A DNA stretch of 41,027 bases from assembly GCA_017456055.1 (NCBI GenBank), contig JAFTKC010000013.1:1-41027 (forward strand), written 5' to 3'. Source of the DNA: Clostridia bacterium (GTDB lineage Bacteria; Bacillota; Clostridia; Christensenellales; Borkfalkiaceae). The position numbers and the translations under genes are program-made. The notes below the pieces were generated by a model. The model made no database searches. It was not told the DNA's origin and was given only the letters and a program-made list of their open reading frames with translations. Of this stretch, positions 1 through 10,037 are shown piece after piece; the first letter of the stretch is position 1, and every line of letters starts with the position of its first letter.

Positions 1-242
1 CAGCCATTTCAATGCCAAGAAGCGGTAAACACCGCGTGTGTGTAATGCATAAGAATATACCCAACATGCTTACTGCGATTACAGGTATTGTTGCCGAAAA
101 TAATGTTAATATCGAGAATATGCTTAACAAGTCGCGTGGCGATTATGCTTATACTATGATTGATGTTAGCGTTGATGATACCGCAGCGGTTGAAGAACGA
201 ATTGCCGCTATTGATGGTATAATTCGAGTGCGTGTAATTTAA
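1..242 (+). CDS. serA: D-3-phosphoglycerate dehydrogenase, C-terminal ACT domain (5'-truncated)
   Basis: Open from the left edge of the window, so only about the last 80 residues are present. The visible part is an ACT domain: a HRVCVMHKN strand, a helix with NMLTAITGIVAEN, then NINIEN-type and DYAYTMIDV segments, and an IIRVRVI last strand. This pattern is typical of the small regulatory domain at the C-terminus of clostridial SerA, the first enzyme of serine synthesis, where ACT domains mediate serine feedback or oligomer contacts. The catalytic domain lies outside the window, so another ACT-tailed protein cannot be fully excluded. The internal ATG at 12 has no ribosome binding site and is not a start. 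A strong terminator follows 20 bases after the stop. Confidence 0.8.
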   Translation, partial: AISMPRSGKHRVCVMHKNIPNMLTAITGIVAENNVNIENMLNKSRGDYAYTMIDVSVDDTAAVEERIAAIDGIIRVRVI

Positions 243-262
243 TGCACAATTAAACTGATACA

Positions 263-290
263 AAGCCTCTGCGCAAAGCAGGGGCTTTTA
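263..290 (+). terminator. Rho-independent terminator after serA
   Basis: Ten-base arms AAGCCTCTGC (263-272) and GCAGGGGCTT (278-287) with one G.T pair and a five-base loop, followed by a short T-tract. It separates serA from the amino acid transporter operon. Confidence 0.85.
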
Positions 291-339
291 ATGGTTGAAA
301 AACAAAACAATTTATCGCTTTATCGAGATGAAGTGATAA

Positions 340-383
340 TGCATAAAAGTTATGCACATATTTGTGCAAATGTACAAATATGT
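340..383. promoter_or_regulatory. Two adjacent perfect inverted repeats upstream of the amino acid transporter promoter
   Basis: TGCATAA-AAG-TTATGCA (340-356) is a perfect 7-base inverted repeat. Overlapping it by one base, ACATATTTGT (356-365) and ACAAATATGT (374-383) form a perfect 10-base inverted repeat around an 8-base spacer. No T-tract follows, so these are not terminators. They lie about 55-98 bases upstream of the predicted transcription start, a usual position for regulator binding sites. The protein that binds is unknown. Confidence 0.5.
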
Positions 384-399
384 AAAAAAATTAAAAAAA

Positions 400-466
400 C
401 ACTTTACAAAACTAAAGTGATGAAGTATAATATAGATACTTTCTTCACCAAACTAAAGTGATGAAG
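400..466 (+). promoter_or_regulatory. Promoter of the amino acid ABC transporter operon, embedded in repeats
   Basis: TTTACA (403-408) and TATAAT (426-431) are separated by 17 bases. The spacer 409-425 (AAACTAAAGTGATGAAG) recurs exactly at 450-466, about 12 bases after the predicted start near 438. In addition CACTTTA (400-406) and TAAAGTG (413-419) form a perfect inverted repeat covering the -35 box. A protein bound to either element would block transcription, so a repressor-controlled promoter is likely. The TrpR-like gene at the end of the operon is a candidate regulator by location only. Confidence 0.7.
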
Positions 467-512
467 CAAAAAAGAGAAAAAGATTATAGTTGTAAAAAAG
501 GAGAACACAACA

Positions 513-1304
513 ATGAAAAAGATTTTAGCACTAATTTTAACAGTAGTACTTGGCGTAGCAGCATGCATGGGTTTAACCGCTTGCGGTGGAGACTCGGATT
601 TACAAAGAGTAAAAGACAACAATAAACTCGTTGTCGGCGTGACAGTATATCCTCCAATGGATTACGTTGACGACCAAGGCGAATGGGCAGGCTTTGATGC
701 AGAACTTGCAAAAATGTTTGCAGAAGAACTCGGCGTTAATTGCCAAATCGTAATTATTACTTGGGCGCAAAAAGTTGCAGAACTTAACTCAAAGCAAATC
801 GACCTAGTATGGAACGGTATGACTGCAAGTGAAGAACTTGGAGCTCAAATTGATTTCTCAGTATCTTATGCAAAGAACGCACAAGTAGCAGTAGTAAAAG
901 CAGATAGCGCTATTACTTCTAAAGATCAAATCAAAACTGCAAAAGTAGCAGTAGAAGCAGGTTCAGCAGGTGCAGACGTAGCAGCAGACGAAGCAATGAC
1001 TACCGTAAACCCAGTGACTGCACAAGTAGATGCAATCAACGAAGTAAAAGCAGGAACTTCTGACGTAGCAATTATCGACATCACTATGGCACAAAGCGTA
1101 GTAGGAAAGGGCGAATATGCAGGTCTTAAGATTGTAGAAGGCGTTTCTTATGGCGACGAAATTTTTGCAGTAGGTTTAAGAAAAGGTTCTGACTTAAAAG
1201 CAAAACTCGATACTTTCTTAAAAGCAAAATATGCTGACGGAACTATCACTGCTTTAGCATTAGAATACGGCGTAGGTCTTAACACCGAAGCATTAGCAGG
1301 TTAA
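513..1304 (+). CDS. Amino acid ABC transporter substrate-binding lipoprotein (SBP_bac_3 family)
   Basis: A 263-residue extracellular solute-binding protein. Residues 1-24 are a lipoprotein signal peptide with lipobox LTAC, so Cys24 should be lipidated and hold the protein on the outer face of the membrane. The mature part carries family 3 features: YPPMDYVDD near the start, a GFDAELAKMF helix, then DLVWNGMT and DFSVSYA, and a second-lobe segment VEAGSAG. The family binds polar or charged amino acids; the exact ligand cannot be read from sequence. A good ribosome binding site (AAGGAG) precedes the ATG at 513. It is the first gene of a permease/ATPase operon, and the expected higher demand for the binding protein fits its first position. 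Confidence 0.92.
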   Translation: MKKILALILTVVLGVAACMGLTACGGDSDLQRVKDNNKLVVGVTVYPPMDYVDDQGEWAGFDAELAKMFAEELGVNCQIVIITWAQKVAELNSKQIDLVWNGMTASEELGAQIDFSVSYAKNAQVAVVKADSAITSKDQIKTAKVAVEAGSAGADVAADEAMTTVNPVTAQVDAINEVKAGTSDVAIIDITMAQSVVGKGEYAGLKIVEGVSYGDEIFAVGLRKGSDLKAKLDTFLKAKYADGTITALALEYGVGLNTEALAG

Positions 1305-1341
1305 TAAATAGAGAAAAAAACAAATTATAGGGAATAACAAC

Positions 1342-2031
1342 ATGGGAGAATTTTTACAAGTGACATCCCAGCTGTTAGAGGGGTTTTCCACTTCAGTAAT
1401 GTTGTTTATACTAACTTTAATAATTGCGTTACCACTGGGGCTGATAATATCGTTTTGCACGATATCAAAATTCGCCCCTTTACGCATATTTTTTAAGGTA
1501 ATAGTATGGATACTTAGGGGAACGCCTTTAATGCTTCAAATTTTCGTAATATTCTATTTACCAGGTTTATTAAATTTATTCGTATGGCCCACGATGGACA
1601 CGGGCTGGGCGTGGTTTGATAGAACGATAACGACGAGATTTATAGCGGCACTAGTAGCGTTTTCAATCAATTATGCAGCGTATTTTTCGGAGATATATCG
1701 TGGTGGAATAGAGAGCATATCTAAAGGGCAATTTGAAGCAGGGCAAGTTTTGGGAATGACTAAAACTCAAATCTTTTTCAAAGTAGTATTGTTGCAGGTA
1801 ATAAAGAGAATTATTCCGCCGATGAGCAACGAAATAATAACGCTTATAAAAGATACGGCGCTTGCAAACTTTATTTCGGTACTAGATATATTATATTGGG
1901 CGAAAGACTTTATGCTTGACGGACTAATTTGGCCACTTTTCTACGCAGGCGCGTTCTATCTCGTATTCGTGGGATTGTTGACGATAATATTTAATAGAGT
2001 AGAGAAGAAATTATCATATTTTAGGGTGTAA
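1342..2031 (+). CDS. Amino acid ABC transporter permease (HisM/GlnP type)
   Basis: A 229-residue integral membrane protein with about five hydrophobic segments. It has the polar amino acid permease signatures RGTPLMLQIF near residue 59 and, in the cytoplasmic coupling loop, a GQFEAGQVLGMTKTQIFFKVVLLQV segment whose EAG and G residues contact the ATPase. A single permease gene is present, so the transporter is probably a homodimer of this subunit. It sits 37 bases after the binding protein gene and 2 bases before the ATPase gene, as usual for this family. Confidence 0.93.
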   Translation: MGEFLQVTSQLLEGFSTSVMLFILTLIIALPLGLIISFCTISKFAPLRIFFKVIVWILRGTPLMLQIFVIFYLPGLLNLFVWPTMDTGWAWFDRTITTRFIAALVAFSINYAAYFSEIYRGGIESISKGQFEAGQVLGMTKTQIFFKVVLLQVIKRIIPPMSNEIITLIKDTALANFISVLDILYWAKDFMLDGLIWPLFYAGAFYLVFVGLLTIIFNRVEKKLSYFRV

Positions 2032-2033
2032 AA

Positions 2034-2888
2034 ATGGCGTATTTAGAGATTAAAGATTTTTATAAATCTTTTGGTGAAGTCGAGGTACTAAAAGGTATAA
2101 ATCTCGACATAAAAAAGGGCGAAGTTGTCACGATAATCGGCTCTTCTGGTAGTGGAAAAACCACACTTCTTCGCTGTATAAACTTTCTCGAAACGCCAGA
2201 CGTTGGCGAGATGATTTTAGACGGCGAAAATCTCTTTTCTTCTTCGGCAGATAAAAAGGACGGGGAGAAAGAACTTCGCGATAAAAGGCTTAATTTTGGG
2301 CTTGTATTTCAATCTTTTAACCTATTTCCGCAATACAACGTGTTAGATAATATAACCTTAGCGCCAACTCTACTAATAAAAGAACAGGCTGAAACCTATA
2401 AAAAAGAGTTGAAGGAGAAAGTCGAACTAAATAGGGCGGAAATTAAAAAGGCAGTAGCAGAGTTTATCCAAAATAAAAAAGAAGAGATAGCAAAAGCGGG
2501 AAAAGAACTACTAGAAATGGTAGATTTAGTGGAAAAAGAAAAAGCCTATCCTTGCGAACTATCCGGTGGACAAAGTCAGCGTGTAGCAATAGCAAGAGCG
2601 CTTGCCTTAAAACCAAAAATTTTGTGTTTTGACGAGCCGACTTCGGCGTTAGATCCAGAACTCACGGGCGAAGTATTAAAGGTAATAAAGTCCTTAAAGA
2701 AAAAGGATAGAACTATGATAATCGTCACGCATGAAATGGGCTTTGCGAAGAACGTTTCGGATAAAGTTGTATTTATGGCAGACGGAGTTGTGGAAGAAAT
2801 GGGCAAGCCTAAGGAAATTTTTGAAAATCCACAATCGGAAAAATTAAAAGTGTTCTTATCGAGCATAACGAATAAAGACGGAGAGTAA
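2034..2888 (+). CDS. Amino acid ABC transporter ATP-binding protein (GlnQ type) with extra charged insert
   Basis: The ATPase that powers the permease encoded just upstream. Walker A GSSGSGKTT is at residues 36-44, followed by a Q-loop with VFQSFNLFP, the signature LSGGQSQR, Walker B LCFDEP, the D-loop SALD and the switch His in VTHEMGFA. At 284 residues it is about 40 longer than the usual ~245. The excess lies between the Q-loop and the signature motif, roughly residues 118-160, and is rich in Lys, Glu and Ala, so it is probably a helical hairpin in the helical subdomain. All catalytic motifs are intact, so the protein should be functional. Confidence 0.93.
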   Translation: MAYLEIKDFYKSFGEVEVLKGINLDIKKGEVVTIIGSSGSGKTTLLRCINFLETPDVGEMILDGENLFSSSADKKDGEKELRDKRLNFGLVFQSFNLFPQYNVLDNITLAPTLLIKEQAETYKKELKEKVELNRAEIKKAVAEFIQNKKEEIAKAGKELLEMVDLVEKEKAYPCELSGGQSQRVAIARALALKPKILCFDEPTSALDPELTGEVLKVIKSLKKKDRTMIIVTHEMGFAKNVSDKVVFMADGVVEEMGKPKEIFENPQSEKLKVFLSSITNKDGE

Positions 2889-2894
2889 TAAAAA

Positions 2895-3158
2895 ATGACG
2901 GAAATTGTAGACCGCAAAGAATTGTTTGAAACAATTTTAAAACTAAAAACGGTAGAAGACTGCGAAACTTTTTTTGAAGACCTTTGCACTTATAAAGAAC
3001 TAGATTCGATGGCGCAACGTGTGACGGCAGCAAAACTTTTACTAAACGGCGCAACTTACGAAGAAATTATAAGAGAAACGGAAATATCTTCAGCCACTCT
3101 TTCTCGTGTTAGTAAATGCGTGAAATACGGCGACGGATATAAAAAGTTTTTAAAGTAA
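2895..3158 (+). CDS. TrpR/YerC-YecD family transcriptional regulator
   Basis: An 87-residue helical protein with the TrpR-like layout: N-terminal helices, then a predicted helix-turn-helix in residues ~50-78 (LLNGATYEEIIRETEISSATLSRVSKC). The TYEEI...ISSATLSRV pattern is the YerC/YecD group of TrpR relatives in Firmicutes. It begins 6 bases after the transporter ATPase stop and is followed by the operon terminator, so it is co-transcribed with the transporter. By analogy with TrpR it may repress when an amino acid is bound; the ligand and its target sites are not established. The repeats in the operon promoter are obvious candidate sites. Confidence 0.88.
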   Translation: MTEIVDRKELFETILKLKTVEDCETFFEDLCTYKELDSMAQRVTAAKLLLNGATYEEIIRETEISSATLSRVSKCVKYGDGYKKFLK

Positions 3159-3174
3159 TAAACTCCAAAAAAGC

Positions 3175-3205
3175 AAAAACCCGATGAAAATCGGGTTTTT
3201 GTTGT
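3175..3205 (+). terminator. Terminator of the amino acid transporter operon
   Basis: AAAAACCCGAT (3175-3185), GAAA tetraloop, ATCGGGTTTTT (3190-3200): a perfect stem with T-tract and complementary A-tract. Confidence 0.92.
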
Positions 3206-3237
3206 TTTGAGAAGAAAAACAATATTTAAAAAATTTC

Positions 3238-3266
3238 TTGATAAAACTTTTTAATTGTGTTATACT
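3238..3266 (+). promoter_or_regulatory. Promoter of the 6S-like RNA
   Basis: TTGATA (3238-3243), 17-base spacer, TATACT (3261-3266) with a TGTGT extension before the -10 box. The predicted start is at about 3273, exactly where the closing stem of the structured RNA begins. Confidence 0.8.
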
Positions 3267-3272
3267 ACTTAT

Positions 3273-3477
3273 GCCACACAAATTAAATATGCTATAGATA
3301 ACTCTTTTTCATTTTAAGGGAATATTTTTGTTTGTCGTTGTAAATCATAGTAATTTGTAAAAACTGCAAATTCCACTTGATTTACGACGATAGGTTATCC
3401 TATAGCTATTTTGAGTTTTGTGTGGCAACAACGGAGTTTGCGTTTTTGTGCGTCGACTCGTGTTGGCGCATTTTTTT
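3273..3477 (+). ncRNA. Long-hairpin structured RNA, 6S-like, with its own terminator
   Basis: The stretch has no open reading frame but folds as one long interrupted hairpin. Closing stem: GCCACACAAA (3273-3282) with TTTGTGTGGC (3417-3426). Second stem: 3291-3302 with 3394-3406, 12 pairs and one bulged C. A large one-sided bulge of about 32 bases follows at 3303-3334. Upper stem: TCGTTGTAAATCA (3335-3347) with 3378-3390, and an apical stem AATTTG (3352-3357) with CAAATT (3367-3372). A terminator hairpin (TGCGTC 3449-3454, GGCGCA 3465-3470) and seven Ts end at 3477. One rod with a big central bulge and ~155-200 bases is the architecture of 6S RNA, which imitates an open promoter and holds RNA polymerase. 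That identity is inferred from shape, not from matched consensus; an unclassified RNA is the alternative. Confidence 0.6.
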
Positions 3478-3495
3478 ATTAAAAAGGAGAAGAGT

Positions 3496-3789
3496 ATGGA
3501 TTACAATATGTATCACCTAACCGATTTAAGAAGATATGCAAAAATGATAGGGATAAAAAACCCCACTCGTCTTTGTAAAAAAGAATTAATAGAAAAAATT
3601 CTCGAAGTTGAGGAGGACGAAACCAAAGCACACTTCACTACTAAAGGAAGAAAAATGAAAGAAGTGTTTAATCCACTTCTAATCGAAGAAGAAGAGAAAA
3701 AGGAAGAAAAAAAGGAAATTTACTTAAGAATAATAAAAAAGACGCAAGGCTTTTTATTAGAACTAGAAGAAGAAATAAATAAACTATAA
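3496..3789 (+). CDS. Small Rho_N/SAP-like domain protein
   Basis: A 97-residue highly charged protein. Residues 5-40 (YHLTDLRRYAKMIGIKNPTRLCKKELIEKI) match the pattern of the Rho N-terminal/SAP-like helical domain, LxDLRxxAKxxGIxxxxxxxKxELI, a small nucleic-acid-binding fold. The rest is Glu/Lys-rich and probably forms a long helix. The start chosen is the ATG at 3496 with AAGGAG 8-10 bases upstream; reading from 3418 would run through the RNA terminator. It directly follows the 6S-like RNA. Its function is unknown; nucleic acid binding is inferred from the domain. Confidence 0.75.
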   Translation: MDYNMYHLTDLRRYAKMIGIKNPTRLCKKELIEKILEVEEDETKAHFTTKGRKMKEVFNPLLIEEEEKKEEKKEIYLRIIKKTQGFLLELEEEINKL

Positions 3790-3795
3790 AAAGAA

Positions 3796-3826
3796 AAAAA
3801 GAGCAAACCAATCGGTTTGCTCTTTT
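3796..3826. terminator. Bidirectional terminator between the Rho_N-like gene and nifJ
   Basis: GAGCAAACC (3801-3809) pairs with GGTTTGCTC (3814-3822), flanked by an A-tract and a T-tract, so it can end transcription from both converging genes. Confidence 0.9.
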
Positions 3827-3843
3827 AGGTTTTAATTTACAAA

Positions 3844-7380
<3,537 letters not shown>

Positions 7381-7392
7381 TCAACATCTAAC

Positions 7393-7421
7393 ATTATACA
7401 AAATTTTATGAAGATAGTCAA
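7393..7421 (-). promoter_or_regulatory. nifJ promoter
   Basis: On the minus strand TTGACT (7416-7421), 17-base spacer, TATAAT (7393-7398). It gives a leader of about 40 bases before the GGAGGA ribosome binding site at 7355-7360. Confidence 0.88.
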
Positions 7422-7481
7422 TAGAAAAACTCTTTTTTTATACATTATAAAAGGGAAAAAAAGTATAAATGGTTAGATTGC

Positions 7482-7510
7482 TTGTAAAAAGAGAATAATT
7501 TTGTTATAAT
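7482..7510 (+). promoter_or_regulatory. Promoter of ecfA1-ecfA2-ecfT-truA
   Basis: TTGTAA (7482-7487), 17-base spacer, TATAAT (7505-7510). The leader to the ATG at 7559 is about 42 bases and contains AAGGAG at 7542-7547. The promoter is divergent from the nifJ promoter. Confidence 0.82.
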
Positions 7511-7558
7511 GGTATTTGGCAAGGATTTTGCTAAAAAAATCAAGGAGAAAAAAAGGTT

Positions 7559-8377
7559 ATGGCAATTTTATCGGCAGAAAATCTACGTTATTCGTACGAC
7601 AAAAAGAGCGTTGCCCTAGACGGAATAACCATGTCCGTTGAAGAGGGCGAATATATTGCCGTAATCGGTCATAACGGAAGTGGAAAGTCCACGCTTGCTA
7701 AACTCTTTAACGGCATACTAAAGCCAGAGTCTGGTAAAATTATAGTAGACGGGCTTGAAGCAACCGACAAAAAGTCCTTGTTCGAGATAAGAAAAAAAGT
7801 CGGGGTAGTATTCCAAAATCCCGATAACCAATTAGTTGCGTCTATTGTGGAAGACGACGTGGCTTTCGGCCCTGAAAATCTAGGGGTTAAAAGAAAAGAA
7901 ATAGGCGAAAGAATTGATTTTGCTCTAAAAGCCGTAGGCATGGAAGAGTTTAGAAAGAGTTCACCAACGAGATTATCAGGTGGTCAAAAGCAAAGAATAG
8001 CCATAGCAGGCGTGTTGGCAATCAAACCTAAAATTTTAATTTTAGACGAATCTACCGCCATGCTCGATCCTATTGGAAGAAAAGAAATTTTAAGCGTAAT
8101 AGAAAAGTTAAACAAAGAGCAAGGGGTGACGGTTATTGCCATAACACACTATATGGAAGAAGTAATCAGCGCCGATAGAGTGTTTGTTTTAGACGACGGA
8201 AAAATTGCCCTAACCGGCACGCCCAGAGAGATATTTAGAGAAAAAGAATATATAAAAAGCATTGGGTTAGAACTTCCCACGGCGTCTTATATTGCTAGCA
8301 AACTAGTAGAAAAAGGCTTGCTAGAAAAGGGCGAATATTTAACCGAAGAAGAACTGTTGGAGGGATTATGCAAGTAA
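7559..8377 (+). CDS. ecfA1: Energy-coupling factor transporter ATPase EcfA1
   Basis: A 272-residue cytoplasmic ATPase, one of the two that drive the ECF class of vitamin and micronutrient importers. Walker A GHNGSGKST is near residues 37-45, the Q-loop VFQNPDNQLVASIVEDDVAFGPENLG is typical of EcfA, the signature LSGGQKQR, Walker B ILILDEST, and switch His in ITHYMEE follow. As usual for EcfA1, the Walker B region reads DESTAMLDP. It overlaps ecfA2 by 10 bases and is followed by ecfT and truA, the standard firmicute order, so ATPases and transmembrane subunit are made together. No substrate-binding subunit is in this operon, which marks a shared (group II) module. Confidence 0.95.
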   Translation: MAILSAENLRYSYDKKSVALDGITMSVEEGEYIAVIGHNGSGKSTLAKLFNGILKPESGKIIVDGLEATDKKSLFEIRKKVGVVFQNPDNQLVASIVEDDVAFGPENLGVKRKEIGERIDFALKAVGMEEFRKSSPTRLSGGQKQRIAIAGVLAIKPKILILDESTAMLDPIGRKEILSVIEKLNKEQGVTVIAITHYMEEVISADRVFVLDDGKIALTGTPREIFREKEYIKSIGLELPTASYIASKLVEKGLLEKGEYLTEEELLEGLCK

Positions 8378-9231
8378 AAATAGAAAATCTTTCATACTCC
8401 TATGGCAGTAAAAAACTAAAGGTAAAAGCCGTAAACGATATTTGTTTAGAGATAAAAGAAGGGGAATTTTTCGGTGTCGTAGGGCATACGGGCAGTGGAA
8501 AATCTACCCTAATTCAGCATCTTAACGGACTAATAAAAGTTCAAAAAGATAGTGGAAAGGTGATAGTCGGCGAATACGATTTGACGGATAAAAAGTGCGA
8601 TTTTAAGGGCTTAAGAGCCAAAGTGGGCATGGTTTTTCAATACCCAGAGTATCAACTTTTTGCCGAAACGGTGTTTGAAGACGTAAAGTTTGGGCTTAAA
8701 AACTTCTATCCAAATCTAACCGAAAAGGAAATGGAAGAGAGAATCAAAAAAGCCGTTGAAACGGTGGGGTTAGACTACGAAAAAATCAAAGAAAAATCGC
8801 CGTTTGAACTTTCGGGTGGACAAAAGCGAAGAGTTGCGATAGCGGGAGTAATCGTATCACGTCCCGAAGTATTGGTGTTAGACGAGCCTGTAGCAGGCTT
8901 AGATCCAACGGGAAAGAGAGAATTTGTTTCACTATTGCACGCACTTCATAATGATTTTGTAAAGACCATAATAATCGTGTCGCACGATATGAATCTAATA
9001 GCCGAAAACTGCGATAGGGTAGCCGTGTTAAACAAGGGCAACTTAGTAAAAGTGGGCACGCCTAAAGAAGTTTTTATGGATAAGGTTAAGGTGGAAGAGT
9101 GGGGGCTAGAATTGCCGTCTACTGCATATTTAACCGAAAAACTTAGAGAAAAAGGCATAGAAATAGATAGCGATTTAACCATAAAGGGTTTTATTGATGG
9201 ATATATAAGAGCGAAAGGGGGCGAAAAGTAA
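8368..9231 (+). CDS. ecfA2: Energy-coupling factor transporter ATPase EcfA2
   Basis: A 287-residue partner ATPase of EcfA1. Walker A GHTGSGKST near residue 39, Q-loop VFQYPEYQLFAETVFEDVKFG, signature LSGGQKRR, Walker B VLVLDEP with AGLDPTG, switch His in VSHDMNL. The QYPEYQLF Q-loop and the Arg after the signature Lys are EcfA2 traits. Its start lies inside the end of ecfA1, and its stop overlaps the ecfT start, so translation of the three genes is probably coupled. Confidence 0.95.
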   Translation: MQVKIENLSYSYGSKKLKVKAVNDICLEIKEGEFFGVVGHTGSGKSTLIQHLNGLIKVQKDSGKVIVGEYDLTDKKCDFKGLRAKVGMVFQYPEYQLFAETVFEDVKFGLKNFYPNLTEKEMEERIKKAVETVGLDYEKIKEKSPFELSGGQKRRVAIAGVIVSRPEVLVLDEPVAGLDPTGKREFVSLLHALHNDFVKTIIIVSHDMNLIAENCDRVAVLNKGNLVKVGTPKEVFMDKVKVEEWGLELPSTAYLTEKLREKGIEIDSDLTIKGFIDGYIRAKGGEK

Positions 9232-10037
9232 TGAAAGACGTCACTTTTGGTCAGTATTATCCATCGCACTCTTTCGTGCATAAAATGAACCCAGCAATAA
9301 AAATACTACTTACGATAGCGTATATCGTGGGAGTGTTTTTGGTGTCTGGCGACAACTATTACGCAGGGTTTTTAGCGTGCGTAGTTTTCGTGCTAATTGC
9401 AACGATTACGGCAAGAGTTCCCATTTTTAGAGTATTAAAGAGCATAAAAGCCATAATATTTTTCGTGCTTTTATCGGCGATTTTACAAATATTTTTCAAC
9501 AAAGATGGAACGCCTTTGTGGGAAAACGGCTTTATCACCGACAAAGCGTTAATAGCAAGTGGATTTATAGCACTTAGAATAATTTTGGTGGTAATGGGCG
9601 CGTCGCTACTAACACTCACCACTTCGCCTGTAGAGATTGCAGACGGAACGGAAGTGTTGTTAGCCCCCTTAAAACTAGTAAAATTCCCCGTGCACGAATT
9701 TGCGCTAATAATGAGTATAGCGCTAAGATTTATTCCAACCCTTTTAGAAGAGACGGATAGAATCATTAAAGCCCAACAAGCAAGAGGGGCAGAGTTCGAG
9801 GGTGGAATATTCAAAAAAGCCAAGGCAATGATACCCGTGCTAATACCCCTTTTAATCGGCTCGTTTAGAAGGGCAGACGAACTTGCCGACGCAATGGATT
9901 CAAGGTGTTATTCGGGCAGTAAAAATAGAACGAAATATAAGAAAATGGGGCTAACTTATAGAGATGCGATTTCCTTTATAATCACGGGTGGTTTGGTTGC
10001 CGGCGTAGTGCTTCTTAACGGAGTGGTAATTTTATGA
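9231..10037 (+). CDS. ecfT: Energy-coupling factor transporter transmembrane protein EcfT
   Basis: A 268-residue membrane protein that links the two ATPases to the S subunit. It has hydrophobic segments near residues 25-60, 70-90, 110-130 and at the C-terminus (~245-268). The two coupling helices are recognisable: AQQARGAEF carries the classical Ala-Arg-Gly motif, and DAMDSRCY is a variant of the second one. The gene overlaps ecfA2 by one base and truA by four. Confidence 0.94.
   Translation: MKDVTFGQYYPSHSFVHKMNPAIKILLTIAYIVGVFLVSGDNYYAGFLACVVFVLIATITARVPIFRVLKSIKAIIFFVLLSAILQIFFNKDGTPLWENGFITDKALIASGFIALRIILVVMGASLLTLTTSPVEIADGTEVLLAPLKLVKFPVHEFALIMSIALRFIPTLLEETDRIIKAQQARGAEFEGGIFKKAKAMIPVLIPLLIGSFRRADELADAMDSRCYSGSKNRTKYKKMGLTYRDAISFIITGGLVAGVVLLNGVVIL

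Noticed and set aside
340-356. ARG box upstream of the amino acid transporter
   Set aside because: The palindrome resembles an ArgR site in outline, but its centre spacing and several positions differ, and no arginine genes are near.
404-711. Minus-strand ORFs over the transporter promoter and lipoprotein start
   Set aside because: They are the complements of the promoter repeats and signal peptide region and have no supporting start signals.
3418-3495. Upstream extension of the Rho_N-like ORF to 3418
   Set aside because: It runs through the terminator of the 6S-like RNA and lacks a ribosome binding site; the ATG at 3496 has a good one.
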